This document shows positions 24,547 to 37,600 of a stretch of DNA of 64,000 nt, piece after piece (position 1 is the first letter of the stretch; every line of letters begins with the position of its first letter). Made by a program: the position numbers and the translations under genes. The stretch lies in the NCBI RefSeq assembly GCF_963678635.1, contig NC_087062.1:44160395-44224394 (forward strand), read 5' to 3'. Under the pieces are notes generated by a model. It saw only the letters and a program-made list of their open reading frames with translations. It ran no database searches and was not told the DNA's origin. This DNA comes from Symsagittifera roscoffensis. Taxonomy: Eukaryota > Xenacoelomorpha > Acoela > Convolutidae.

Positions 24547-27500
24547 CTAATTCCGCTTACGGACTGGGCGGTCAACAAATTAGTCGCACGGTCAAACACT
24601 TAAAAACGGCGAACAAAAAATTAGTCGAATTGATCCAAAAACTAGCGGCGGCGGTTGAAAGTTTAGTCGATGTGATCAAAAAATAAAAAATTAGTCACCG
24701 CGGTCAAAAAATTAATCACCGCATTCCTAAAAATTGTTGATGCGGTCGAAAACTAGTCAGGGCGGTCGAAAACTTAGACGCGGCGGTCAAAAAAATAAAA
24801 GGCGGTGATCGAAAAATTAGTTGCGGCGGTCAAAAATAAGTCGCGGCGGTCAAAAATTAGTGTCGGTGGTCAAAAAAATAGTCGCGTCGGTCCAACAAAT
24901 AGTCGCGTCGGTCGAAAAAGTAGTGGCGGCTTTCGAAAAATTAGTCGGGCCAGGGTCGAAAAATTAGTCGCGACGGTCAAAAAAACAAAAGGGCGGAATT
25001 CGCAAAATTAGTCGCGGCGGTCAAAAAAACAAAGGACGGAAAACGTAAGATAAGTCGTGGTGGTCACAAAATTAGTCGCAGCGGTCAAGAAATTGAAAAA
25101 TTAGTCGATGCGGTCAAAAATTTAGTCGCTGTGGTCAAAAACTAGTCGCCGCATTCAAAAACTGTCGATGCGGTCAAAAATTTGTCAGGGCGGTCAAAAT
25201 ATAAGTCGCGGCGTTCAAAAATTAGCAGCGATTTTCAAAAATTAGCGGCGGCGGTTCAAAAATTAGTTGATGCCGTCAAAAAAATATACTCGCCGCGGTC
25301 AAAAAAATTTGTCGATGCAGTCAAAATTAGCCGCGGCGCTCAAAAAAATTGAAGGGCGGAAATCAAAAAAATTAGTCGCGGTGGTCAAAGAATAAGTCAC
25401 GGCGGTCAAAAAAGGAGTCGTCGTGGTCAAAAATTTGGTTGGGACGTTCAAAAAATTAATCATTATGGTCGAAAATTTAGTCACGCATGGCGGAAAAATT
25501 AGGCGGGGCGGTCAAACTGTTAGTCGCGGTGGTCGCAAAAAGATTCGCTTCAAACAAAAAATTAGTTGCGGCTTGGTCGAAAAATTAGTCGCGCGGTCAA
25601 AAAATTAGTCGCGGCGGTCAAAAAATTAGTCGGGGCGGTTAAAAAACCAAAAAGAGGAAATGGAAAAAATAGTCCCCGTGGTCAAAAAATTAGTCGACGC
25701 AGTCGAAATATAGTCGCGGCGGTCAAACAATTAGACGTGGCGGTCAAAAAATTAGTCGCGCGAAAAAAAAACCTAAAAACGGCGAACAAAAAATTAGTCG
25801 GGCGGTCCAAAAAAGCTTGCGGCAGCGGTTGAAAAATTAGTCGACGCGATCAACAAATTAGTCACCGCGGTCGAAAAATTAGTCGCCGCATTCAAAAAAT
25901 TTGTTGATGCGGTCAAAAAGTAGTCAGGGCGGTCAAAAAAGTAAACGCGGCGGTCAAAAAAATAAAAGACGGTGGTCGAAAAATTAGTCGCGGTGTTCAA
26001 AAGTAAGGCGCGGCGGTCCAAAATTAGTCGCGGTGGTCAAAAAATTAGTCGTTTTGATCCAAAAAATTAGCGGCGGTTCAAAAAACCAAAAGGCGGAAAT
26101 CGAAAAATTAGTCGCGGCGGTCAAAAAATTAGTCGAGGCGGTTAAAAAACCAAAAGGAGGAAATGAAAAAAACAGTCCGCGTGGTCAAAAAATTAGTCGA
26201 TGCGGTCGAAATATAGTCGCGGCGGTCAAAAAGTTAGACGTGGCGGTCAAAAAATTAGTCGCGCGAAAAAAAACCGAAAAACGGCGAACAAAACATTAGT
26301 CGGGCGTTCCAAAAAAAAATAGCGGTTGAAAAATTAGTCGATGCGGTCAACAAATTAGTCGTCGTGGTCAAAAATTTGGTTAGGACGTTCAAAAAATTAA
26401 TCATAATGGTAGAAAATTTAGTCACGCATGGCGGAAAAATTAGGCGGGGCGGTCAAAATATTAGTCGCGGTAGTCGCAAAAACATTCGCTTCAAACAAAA
26501 ATTAGTTGCGGCCTGGTCAAAAAATTAGTCACGGCGTTCAAAAAACCAAAAGGCGGAAATCTAAAAAATTAGTCGCGGCGGTCAAAAAATTAGTCGAGGC
26601 GGTTAAAAAACCAAAAGGAGGAAATGAAAAAAACAGTCCGCGTGGTCAAAAAATTAGTCGATGCGGTCGAAATATAGTCGCGGCGGTCAAAAAGTTAGAC
26701 GTGGCGGTCAAAAAATTAGTCGCGCGAAAAAAAACCTAAAAACGGCGAACGAAAAATTAGTCGCGGTGGTCAAAAAGTAAGTCGCGGCGGTCCAAAATTA
26801 GTCGCGGTGGTCAAAAAATTAGTCGCGTCGGTCCAAAAAATTAGCGGCGGCGGTTCAAAAAACCAAAAGGCGGAAGTCTAAAAAATTAGTGCCCGTGGTC
26901 AAAAAATTAGTCGATGCGGTCGAAATATAGTCGCGGCGGTCGAAAAGTTAGACGTGGCGGTCAAAAAATTTGTCGCGCGAAAAAAAACTTAAAAACGGCG
27001 AAAGAAAAATTAGTCGGGCGGTCCAAAAAAAGCTTGCGGCACCGGTTGAAAAATTAGTCGACGCGGTCAACAAATTAGTCACCGCGGTCGAAAAATTAGT
27101 CGCCGCATTCAAAAAATTTGTTGATGCGGTCAAAAAGTAGTCAGGGCGGTCAAAAAAGTAAACGCGGCGGTCAAAAAAATAAAAGACGGTGGTCGAAAAA
27201 ATAGTCGCGGTGTTCAAAAAGTAAGTCGCGGCGGTCCAAAATTAGTCGCGGTGGTAAAAAAATCAGTCGTTTTGATCCAAAAATTTAGCGGCGGTTCAAA
27301 AAACCAAAAGGCGGAAATCGAAAAATTAGTCGCGGCGGTCAAAAAATTAGTCGAGGCGGTTAAAAAACCAAAAGGAGGAAATGAAAAAACTGTCCCCGTG
27401 GTCAAAAAATTAGTCGCGGCGGTCAAAAAGTTAGACGTGGCGGTCAAAAAATTAGTCGCACGAAAAAAAAACCGAAAAACGGCGAACAAAACATTAGTCG

Positions 27501-30500
27501 GGCGGTCCCAAAAAAACATGCGGGAGCGGTTGAAAAATTGGTCGATGCGGTCAACAAATTAGTCACCGCGGTCAAAAAATTAGTCGCCGCATTCAAAAAA
27601 TTTGTTGATGCGGTCAAAAATTAGCCAGGGTGGTCAAAAAAGTAAACGCGGCGGTCAAAAAAATAAAAGACGGTGGTCAAAAAATTTAGTCACCGTGGTC
27701 AAAAATAAGTCGCGGCGGTCAAAAAATTAGTCGCAGCGGTCGAAAAATTAAAGAGCGGAATTAAAAAGGTAGTCGCGGCAGTCAAAAAGTAAAAGGCGGT
27801 AATCAAAAAATAGTCGCGGCGGTCAAAAAGTAAGTTGCGGCGGCCATAAATAAGTCGCGTCGGTCAAAAAATTAGTCGCCGCAATCAAAAAAATTTTTCA
27901 TGCGGTCAAAAAATTAGTCGCAGCGGCCAAAAAAATAAAGGGCGGAAATCAAAAACTTGTCGCGGCGGTCAAAAAATTAGTCGCAGCGGTCGACAAATTA
28001 GTCGTCGTGGTTGGGACGTTCAAATTTGGTTGGGACGTTCAAAAAATTAATCATAATGGTCGAAAATTTAGTCACGCATGGCGGAAAAATTAGGCGGGGC
28101 GGTCAAACTATTAGTCGCGGTAGTCGCAAAAACATTCGCTTCAAACAAAAATTAATTGCGGCTTGGTCAAAAAATTAGTCACGGCGGTCAAAAAATTAGT
28201 CGCAGCGGTCAAAAAATTAGTCGCGGCCGTTAAAAAACCAAAAGAAAGAAATGAAAAAATTAGTCCTTGTGGTCAAAAAATTAGTCGATGCAGTCAAAAT
28301 ATAGTCGCGGCGGTCAAAAAAATAGACGTGGCGGTCAAAAAATTAGTCTCGCGAAAAAAAAATTTAAAAACGGCGAACAAAAAATTAGTCGGGCGTTCCA
28401 AAAAAAAATAGCGGTTGAAAAATTAGTCGATGCGGTCAACAAATTAGTCACCGCGGTCAAAAAATTAGTCGCCGCATTCAAAAAATTAGTTGATGCGGTC
28501 AAAAATTAGTCAGGGCGGTCAAAAAAATAAACGCGGCGGTCAAAAAAATAGAAGACGGTGGTCGAAAAATTAGTCGCGGTGGTCAAAAAGTAAGTCGCGG
28601 CGGTCCAAAATTAGTCGCGGTGGTCAAAAAATTAGTCGCGTCGATCCAAAAAATTAGCGGCGGCGGTTCAAAAAACCAAAAGGCGGAAATCTAAAAAATT
28701 AGTGCCCGTGGTCAAAAAATTAGTCGATGCGGTCAAAATATAGTCGCGGCGGTCGAAAAGTTAGACGTGGCGGTCAAAAAATTAGTCGCGCGAAATAAAA
28801 ACCTGAAAACGGCGAACAAAACATTATTCGGGTGGTCCCAAAAAAACATGCGGCAGCGGTTGAAAAATTAGTCGATGCGGTCAACAAATTAGTCACCGCG
28901 GTCAAAAAATTAGTCGCCGCATTCAAAAAATTAGTTAATGCGGTCAAAAATTAGTCAGGGCGGTCAAAAAAGTAAACGCGGCGGTCAAAAAATAAAAGAC
29001 GGTGGTCAAAAAATTTAGTCACCGTGGTCAAAAATAAGTCGCGGCGGCCAAAAATTAGTCGCGTCGGTCAAAAAATTAGTCGCCGCATTCAAAAAAATTG
29101 TTCATGTTGTCAAAAAATTAGTCGCAGCGGTCAAAAAAATGAAGGGCGGAAATCAAAAATTTGTCGCGGCGGTCAAAAAATTAGTCGCATCGGTCGAAAA
29201 TTTAAAGGACGGAATTAAAAAATTAGTCGCGGCAGTCAAAAAAATAAAAAGCGGTTATCAAAAAAACAGTCGCAGCGGTCAAAAAATCAAAAAATAAGTT
29301 GCAGCGGCCAAAATTTAGTCGCGTAGGTCAAAAAATTAGTCGCCACATTCAAAAAAATTGTTCATGCGGTCAAAAAATTAGTCACAGCGGTCAAAAAATT
29401 AAAGGGCGGAAATCAAAAATTTGTCGCGTAGGTCAAAAAATACTCGCGGCGGTCAATAAATTAGTCGCGGTGATGGAGAAACTAATCGCGGCGGTCAAAA
29501 AACTATTATCATCGACCAAAAAATAGTCGAGTTGTCCAAAAAACTAGCAGTGGCGGTTGAATAATTTGTCGATGCGGTCAAAAAAAGTGTCACCGTGGTC
29601 AGAAATTAGTCGCCGCATTCCAAAAACTGTCGATGCGGTCAAAGTTAGTCACGGCGGTCAAAAATTAAGTCGCGGCGTTCAAAAATTAGTCGCGGTGGTT
29701 GAAAAATAAGCGGCGGCGCTGCAAAATTTAGCTGATGCGGTTAAAAAATTTAGTCACCGCGGTCAAAAAATTAGTCGCCGCAATGGAAAAATTTGTCAAT
29801 ACGGTCAAAAATTAGTCAGGGCGGTCAAAAAAGTAAACGCGGCGGTCAAAAATTAGTCGCAGCGGTCGAAAAATTAGTCGTCGTGGTCAAAAATTTGGTT
29901 GGGACGTTCAAAAAATTAATCATAATGGTCGAAAATTTAGTCACGCATGGCGGAAAAATTAGGCGGGGCGGTCAAACTGTTAGTCGCAGTAGTCGCAAAA
30001 ACATTCGCTTCAAACAAAAATTAGTTGCGGCTTGGTCAAAAAATTAGTCGCGGTGGTCAAAAAATTAGTCGCAGTTGTCAAAAAATAAGTCGCGGCGGTT
30101 AAAAAACCAAAAGAAAGAAATGGAAAAATTAGTCCTCGAGGTCAAAAAATTAGTCGATGCAGTCGAAATATAGTCGCGGCGGTCAAAAAATTAGACGTGG
30201 CGGTCAAAAAGTTAGTCTCGCGAAAAAAAAATTTAAAAACGGCGAACAAAAAATTAGTCGGGCGGTCCAAAAAAAGGTTGCGGCAACGGTTGAAAAATTT
30301 GTCGATGCGGTCAACAAATTAGTCACCGCGGTCAAAAAATTAGTAGCCGCATTCAAAAAATTTGTTGATGCGGTCAAAAATTAGTCAGGGCGGTCAAAAA
30401 AAAACGCGGCGGTCAAAAAAATAGAAGACGGTGGTCAAAAAATTAGTCGCGGTGGTCAAAAAGTAAGTCGCGGCGGTCCAAAATTAGTCGCGGTGGTCAA

Positions 30501-33500
30501 AAAAATAGTCGCGTCGGTCCAAAAAATTAGCGGCGGCGGTTCAAAAAAAAAAAGGCGGAAATCTAAAAAATTAGTGCCCGTGGTCAAAAAATTAGTCGAT
30601 GCGGTCGAAATATAGTCGCGGCGGTCGAAAATTTAGTCACGCATGGCGGAAAAATTAGGCGGGGCGGTCAAACTGCTAGTCGCGGTAGTCGCAAAAACAT
30701 TCGCTTCAAACAAAAATTAATTGCGGCTTGGTCAAAAAATTAGTCACGGCGGTCAAAAAATTAGTCGCAGCGGTCAAAAAATTAGTCGCGGCGGTTAAAA
30801 AACCAAAAGAAAGAAATGGAAAAATTAGTCCTCGTGGTCAAAAAATTAGTCGATGCAGTCGAAATATAGTCGCGGCGGTCAAAAAATTAGACGTGGCGGT
30901 CAAAAAATTAGTCTCGCGAAAAAAAATAAAAAACGGCGAACAAAAAATTAGTCGGTCGGTCCAAAAAAAGGTTGCGGCAACGGTTGAAAAATTTGTCGAT
31001 GCGGTCAACAAATTAGTCACCGCGGTCAAAAAATTAGTCGCCGCATTCAAAAAATTTGTTGACGCGGTCAAAAATTAGTCAGGGCGGTCAAAAAAATAAA
31101 CGCGGCGGTCAAAAAAATAGAAGACGGTGGTCGATAAATAAGTCGCGGTGGTCAAAAAGTAAGTCGCGGTGGTCCAAAGTTAGTCGCGGTGGTCAAAAAA
31201 TTAGTCGCGTCGGTCCAAAAAATTAGCGGCGGTGGTTCAAAAAACCAAAAGGCGGAAATCTAAAAAATTAGTGCCCGTGGTCAAAAAATTAGTCGATGCG
31301 GTCGAAATAAAGTCGCGGCGGTCGAAAAGTTAGACGTGGCGGTCAAAAATTTAGTCGCGCGAAATAAAAACCTGAAAACGGCGAACAAAACATTAGTCGG
31401 GTGGTCCCAAAAAAACATGCGGCAGCGGTTGAAAAATTAGTCGATGCGGTCAACAAATTAGTCACCGCGGTCAAAAAATTAGTCGCCGCATTCAAAAAAT
31501 TAGTTGATGCGGTCAAAAATTAGTCAGGGCGGTCAAAAATCAAACGCGGCGGTCAAAAAAATAAAAGACGGTGGTCAAAAAATTTAGTCGCCGTGGTCAA
31601 AAATAAGTCGCGGCGGTCAAACAATTAACCGCAGCGGTCGAAAAAAAAAAGGCGGTATTCAAAAAAGTAGTCGCGGCGGTCAAAAAGTAAGTTGCGGCGG
31701 CCAAAAATTAGTCGCGTCGGTCAAAAAATTAGTCGCCGCATTCAAAAAAATTGTTCATGCTGTCAAAAAATTAGTCGCAGCGGTCAAAAAAAGAAAGGGC
31801 GGAAATCAAAAATTTGTCGCGGCGGTCAAAAAATTAGTCGCAGCGGTCGAAAATTTAAATGACGGAATTAAAAAATTAGTTGCGGCAGTCAAAAAAATAA
31901 AAAGCGGTCATCAAAAAAACAGTCGCAGTGGCCAAAACTTAGTCGCGTAGGTCAAAAAATTAGTCGCCGCATTCAAAAAAATTGTTCATGCGGTCAAAAA
32001 ATTAGTCACAGCGGTCAAAAAAATAAGGGGCGGAAATCAAAAATTTGTCGCGTAGGTCAAAAAATAATCACGGCGGTCAATAAATTAAGCGCGGTGGTGG
32101 AGAAACTAATCGCGGTGGTCAAAAAACTATTATCATCGACCAAAAAATAGTCGAGTTGTCCCAAAAACTAGCAGTGGCGGTTGAATAATTTGTCGATGCG
32201 GTCGAAAAAAGTGTCACCGTGGTCAGAAATTAGTCGCCGCATTCCAAAAACTGTCGATGCGGTCAAAATTAGTCACGGCGGTCAAAAATTAAGTCGCGGC
32301 GTTCAAAAACTAGTCGCGGTGGTTGAAAATTAAGCGGCGGCGGTTCAAAAATTAGCTGATGCGGTCAAAAAATTTAGTCACCGCGGTCAAAAAATTAGTC
32401 GCCGCAATGGAAAAATTTGTCAATACGGTCAAAAATTAGTCAGGGCGGTCAAAAAAGTAAACGCGGCGGTCAAAAAAATAAAAGACTGTGGTCAAAAAAT
32501 TTAGTCACCGTGGTCAAAAATAAGTCGCGGCGGTCAAAAAATTAGTCGCAGCGGTCGAAAAAGTAAAAGGCGGAATTAAAAAAATTAGTCGCGGCAGTCA
32601 AAAAAATAAAAGGCGGTAATCAAAAAAATAGTCGTAGCGGTCAAAAAATAAGTTGCGGCGGCCAAAATCTAGTCGCGTCGGTCAAAAAAATAGTCGCCGC
32701 TTTTAAAAAAATGTTCATGCGGTCAAAAAATTAGTCGCAGCGGTCGAAAAAATACAGGGCGGAAAACAAAAATTTGTCGCGGCGGTCAAAAAATTAATTG
32801 CGGTGGTGGAGAAACTAATCGCGGCGGTCAAAAAACTATTATCATTGACCAAAAATTAGTCGAGTCGTCCAAAAAACTAGCGGTGGCGGTTGAAAAATTA
32901 GTCGATGCGGTCAAAAAAATTGTCACCGTGGTCAAAAATTAGTCGCCGCATTCAAAAAACTGTCGATGCGGTCAAAAATTAGTCACGGCGGTCAAAAATT
33001 AAGTCGCGGCGATCAAAAATTAGTCGCGGTGGTTAAAAAATAAGAAGTGGCGGTTCAAAAATTAGCTGATGCGGTCAAAAAATTTAGTCACCGCGGTCAA
33101 AAAATTAGTCGCCGCAATGGAAAAATTTGTCAATACGGTCAAAAATTAGTCAGGGCGGTCAAAAAAGTAAACGCGGCGGTCAAAAAAATAAAAGACTGTG
33201 GTCAAAAAATTTAGTCACCGTGGTCAAAAATAAGTCGCGGCGGTCAAAAAATTAGTCGCAGCGGTCGAAAAATTAAAGGGCGGAATTAAAAAAATTAGTC
33301 GCGGCAGTCAAAAAAATAAGAGGCGGTAATCAAAAAAATAGTCGTGGCGGTCAAAAAATAAGTTGCGGCGGCCAAAATCTAGTCGCGTCGGTCAAAAAAA
33401 TAGTCGCCGCATTCAAAAAAATGTTCATGCGGTCAAAAAATTAGTCGCAGCGGTCGAAAAAATAAAGGGCGGAAAACAAAAATTTGTCGCGGCGGTCAAA

Positions 33501-34686
33501 AAATTAATTGCGGTGGTGGAGAAACTAATCGCGGCGGTCAAAAAACTATTATCATTGAGCAAAAATTAGTCGAGTCGTCCAAAAAACTAGCGGTGGCGGT
33601 TGAAAAATTAGTCGATGCGGTCAAAAAAATTGTCACCGTGGTCAAAAATTAGTCGCCGCATTCAAAAAACTGTCGATGCGGTCAAAAATTAGTCACGGCG
33701 GTCAAAAATTAAGTCGCGGCGATCAAAAATTAGTCGCGGTGGTTAAAAAATAAGCGGCGGCGGTTCAAAAATTAGCTGATGCGGTCAAAAAATTTAGTCA
33801 CCGCGGTCAAAAAATTAGTCGCCGCAATGGAAAAATTTGTCAATACGGTCAAAAATTAGTCAGGGCGGTCAAAAAAGTAAACGCGGCGGTCAAAAAAATA
33901 TAAGACTGTGGTCAAAAAATTTAGTCACCGTGGTCAAAAATAAGTCGCGGCGGTCAAAAAATTAGTCGCAGCGGTCAAAAAATTAAAGGGCGGAATTAAA
34001 AAAATTAGTCGCGGCAGTCAAAAAAATAAAAGGCGGTAATCAAAAAAATAGTCGTGGCGGTCAAAAAATAAGTTGCGGCGGCCAAAATCTAGTCGCGTCG
34101 GTCAAAAAAATAGTCGCCGCATTTAAAAAAATGTTCATGCGGTCAAAAAATTAGTCGCAGCGGTCGAAAAAATAAAGGCCGGAAAACAAAAATTTGTCGC
34201 GGCGGTCAAAAAATTAATTGCGGTGGTGGAGAAACTAATCGCGGCGGTCAAAAAACTATTATTATTGACCAAAAATTAGTCGAGTCGTCCAAAAAACTAG
34301 CGGTGGCGGTTGAAAAATTAGTCGATGGGGATAAAAAAATTGTCACCGTGGTCAAAAATTAGTCGCCGCATTCAAAAAACTGTCGATGCGGTCAAAAATT
34401 AGTCACGGCGGTCAAAAATTAAGTCGCGGCGATCAAAAATTAGTCGCGGTGGTTAAAAAATAAGCGGCGGCGGTTCAAAAATTAGCTGATGCGGTCAAAA
34501 AATTTAGTCACCGCGGTCAAAAAATTAGTCGCCGCAATGGAAAAATTTGTCGATGAGGTCAAAATTAGTCGCGGCGGTTGAAAAAAAAGGGTGGAAATTA
34601 AAAAAATAGTCGCGGCGGTCAAAAAATAAGGCACGGTGGTCGAAAAATTAGTCGCTGCGGTCAAAAAATTAGTCGATGCTGTCACA
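24547..34686 (+). repeat. 21-bp satellite, array 1 (forward orientation)
   Basis: About 10 kb, some 480 units by length, of a 21-bp unit read as GTCGCGGCGGTC, then A6, then TTA. Each consensus unit holds three CpGs and one A-tract. Common variants are GCAGCGG, GCGGTGG, TCACCGCGG, GATGCGG and GCCGCATTC, plus units one base shorter or longer and interspersed AAAGGCGGAAATC-type units. Because 21 bp is 7 codons, two of the three plus-strand frames stay open for long runs (KKLVAAV and SRGGQKI repeats). These open frames are by-products: they start and stop wherever a unit of odd length shifts the frame, and I do not call any of them a gene. Confidence 0.97.
32128..34560 (+). repeat. Higher-order repeat of about 710 bp in array 1
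   Basis: The marker unit TTATCATTGACCAAAAATTA (first copy TTATCATCGACC) occurs at about 32128, 32837, 33548 and 34258, giving periods of 709-711 bp, close to 34 basic units. A second marker, AGTTGCGGCGGCCAAAATCT, at about 32650, 33361 and 34071 gives the same period. Copies are nearly identical, so this block amplified recently. A single older copy of the first marker lies at about 29506. Confidence 0.85.
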
Positions 34687-37600
34687 ACTAATTTTTCTTC
34701 TACCGCAATTAACTTTTCGACCACTGCGACTAATGTTTCGACCCTGCCCCGATTAATTTTTGGAACGCCGCGACTACTTTTTCTGCCCAGCGACTAATTT
34801 TTCGACGGCCACTACTAATTTTTTGACCACCAAATCTAATTGTTCGACCCCCGCGACTAGTTTTGCGACCATGCCGCGACTAATTTTTCGATTACGGCGA
34901 ATAATTTTGCGACCACTGCGACTAACAATTCAACCGCTCCGTCTAACTTTTCTACCCTGCCGCGACTAATTTTTCGACCGGCGCGACTAATTTTTTGGCT
35001 GACGGGACTCATTTTTTGACCCCAACGAGTAATTTTTCGACCACCGCGACCTATTTTTTTGACCACCGCGACATTTTTTTTGAGCACCGGGAAATTTTTT
35101 TGGCCACCGCGACTAATTTCACGGCAACTGCGACTAGTTTTTTGATTACTGCGATTAAATTTTCGAACACCGCGACAAAAACTTCGACCACCGCAAATAA
35201 CTTTTTGACCACCGCGACCAATTTTCGACCACCGCGAATAAAGTTTCGACCACCGCAAGAAATTTTTTGACCACTGCGACCACTTTTCGACAACCGCGAC
35301 TAATTGTTTGACCCTCGCGACTTATTTTTTGATCGCCGTGACTAATTTTTTGACCACCGCGACTAATTTGTTGACAGCCGCGACTAACTTTTAGACCGCC
35401 GCGACTAATTTTTCTACCGCTGCGATACTTTTTTGTGACCACAGCGACTTAATTTTTGACCACCGCGACTAATTTTTCGGCCAGCGCGACTGTTTTTTTG
35501 ACAGCCGCGGCTATTTTTTTGACCACCGCGACTAAACTTTTGAACGCCTCGACAAAATTTTTGAAGGACGCATCTAACTTCGCGGCCACCGCGACTAAAG
35601 TTTTCATCGCCGCGACTAATTTTTCGATCACCGGGACTAAATTTTTGATCACCGAGACTGGTTTTTCGACTCCGGAGACAGTTTTGACCTTCACGGTTGT
35701 TTTTTTGACCGCCGCGACACATTTTGGCGGCCGCAACTAGTTGTTTGACCACCGCAAATATTTTTTTGACCACCGCGACTAATTTTCGAACGCCGCGACT
35801 AACTTTTCGACCACCTTGACCTCCTTGTTGACCATCGCAACCTACTTTTTGACCACCGCGACTAACTTTTTGATCACCGCGAATAATTTTTTAGCCACCG
35901 CGACTAATTTTACGGCAACTGCAGCTAGTTTTTTGACTACCGCGATTAAATTTTCGAACACCGCGACTAAAGTTTCGACCACCGCAAATAATTTTTTCAC
36001 CACCGCGACTAATTTTTTCACCCCCGCGACCTACTTTTTGATCACTACGACTAATTTTTTGACCATTGCGACTAATTTTTCGGCCATCGCAACAAATTTT
36101 TCTATTACCGCGATTAACTTTTCGGCCACTGCGACTAAGGTTTCGACCCTGCCCCGACTAATTTTTGGACCGCCGCGACTACTTTTTCGGCCCAGCGACT
36201 AATTTTTCGACGGCCGCTACTAATTTTTTGACCACCAAAACTAATTGTTCGAACCCCGCGACTAGTTTTTCGACCATGCCGCGACTAATTTTTCGATTAC
36301 GGCGAATAAATTTGCGACTGACGCGACTCTTTCTCTGATCGTCGCGACTAAACTTTCGACAACCGCGAATAATTTTTCAGCCATCGCGTTTAATTTTTTG
36401 ATGGCCATGACTATTTTTTTGACGCTGCCACTAATTTTTTGACCCTATCACGACTAACTATTTGACCGCCGCGACTAAATTTTGAATACCGCGACTAATT
36501 TTTCGACCGCTGCGACTAATTTTTTGACCATCGCGACAAATTTTTTGGCCACCGCGACTACTTCTTTGATAGCCGCGGCTCATTTTTTGACCACCGCGAC
36601 TAAGCTTTTGAACGCCTCCGCGACTAATTCTTCGATAGCCGCGGCTATTTTTTTCAACACCGCGACTAAAAGTTTCAACGCTTTTTTCGATCACCGCGAC
36701 TAAATTTTTGATCACCGCGACTAAATTTTTGATCACCGCGACTAAATTTTTGATCATCGCAACTATTTTTTGACCGTCGAGACGTTTTTGACAGTCACGA
36801 CTGTTTTTTTTACTACCGAGACCAATTTTGGCGGCCGCGACTAATTTTTCGACCACCGCGAATATTTTTTTGACCACCGCGACTACTTTTCGAACGCCGC
36901 GACTAATTTTTCGACCACTGCGACCTTCTTTTTTTTTGGCCACTGCGACTAATTTTTTAACCACCGCGACTACTTTTTCGGACCGCGACTAATTTTTCGA
37001 CTACCGCGATTTACTTTTCGACTACCGCAATTAATGTTTCGACCCTGTCCCAACTAATTTTTCGAACGCCGTGTAACTTTTTGACGGTTGTTGGGACAAT
37101 TTTTTTGACGGCCGCGGCTAATTTTTTGATCGCCGCAATTGACTTTTTGACCACCGCGACTACTTTTCGACCGCCGCGACTTTTTTTCGACCACCGCGAC
37201 TTACTTTTTGAACACCGCAACCCAATTTTTGACCAGCGCGACTAATTTTTTGACCACCGCAAATAATTTTTCGGCCACCGCCATTAATTTTCCGGCCACC
37301 GCGATTAGTTTTTCGACTACCGCGATTAAATTTTCGAACACCGCGACAAAAACTTCGACCACCGCAAATATTTTTTTGACCACCGCGACCAATTTTCGAC
37401 CAACGCGACTTAATTTTTGACCACCGCGACTAATTTTGTGGCCAGGGCGACTAATTTTGTGATCGCCGCGACTAATTTTTCGATCACCGGGACTAAATTT
37501 TTGATCACCGCGACTGGTTTTTTGACTCCGGAGACAGTTTTGATCTTCACGACTGTTTTTTCGACGGCCGCGACTATTTTTTTGACCACCGCAAATAATT

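Noticed and set aside
34600-34760. Inversion as a simple palindromic sequencing artefact (read folding back on itself)
   Set aside because: A fold-back artefact would give mirror-identical arms. The two sides have different higher-order repeats, marker units and spacers, so they are not mirror copies. A misjoin of two different arrays is not excluded.
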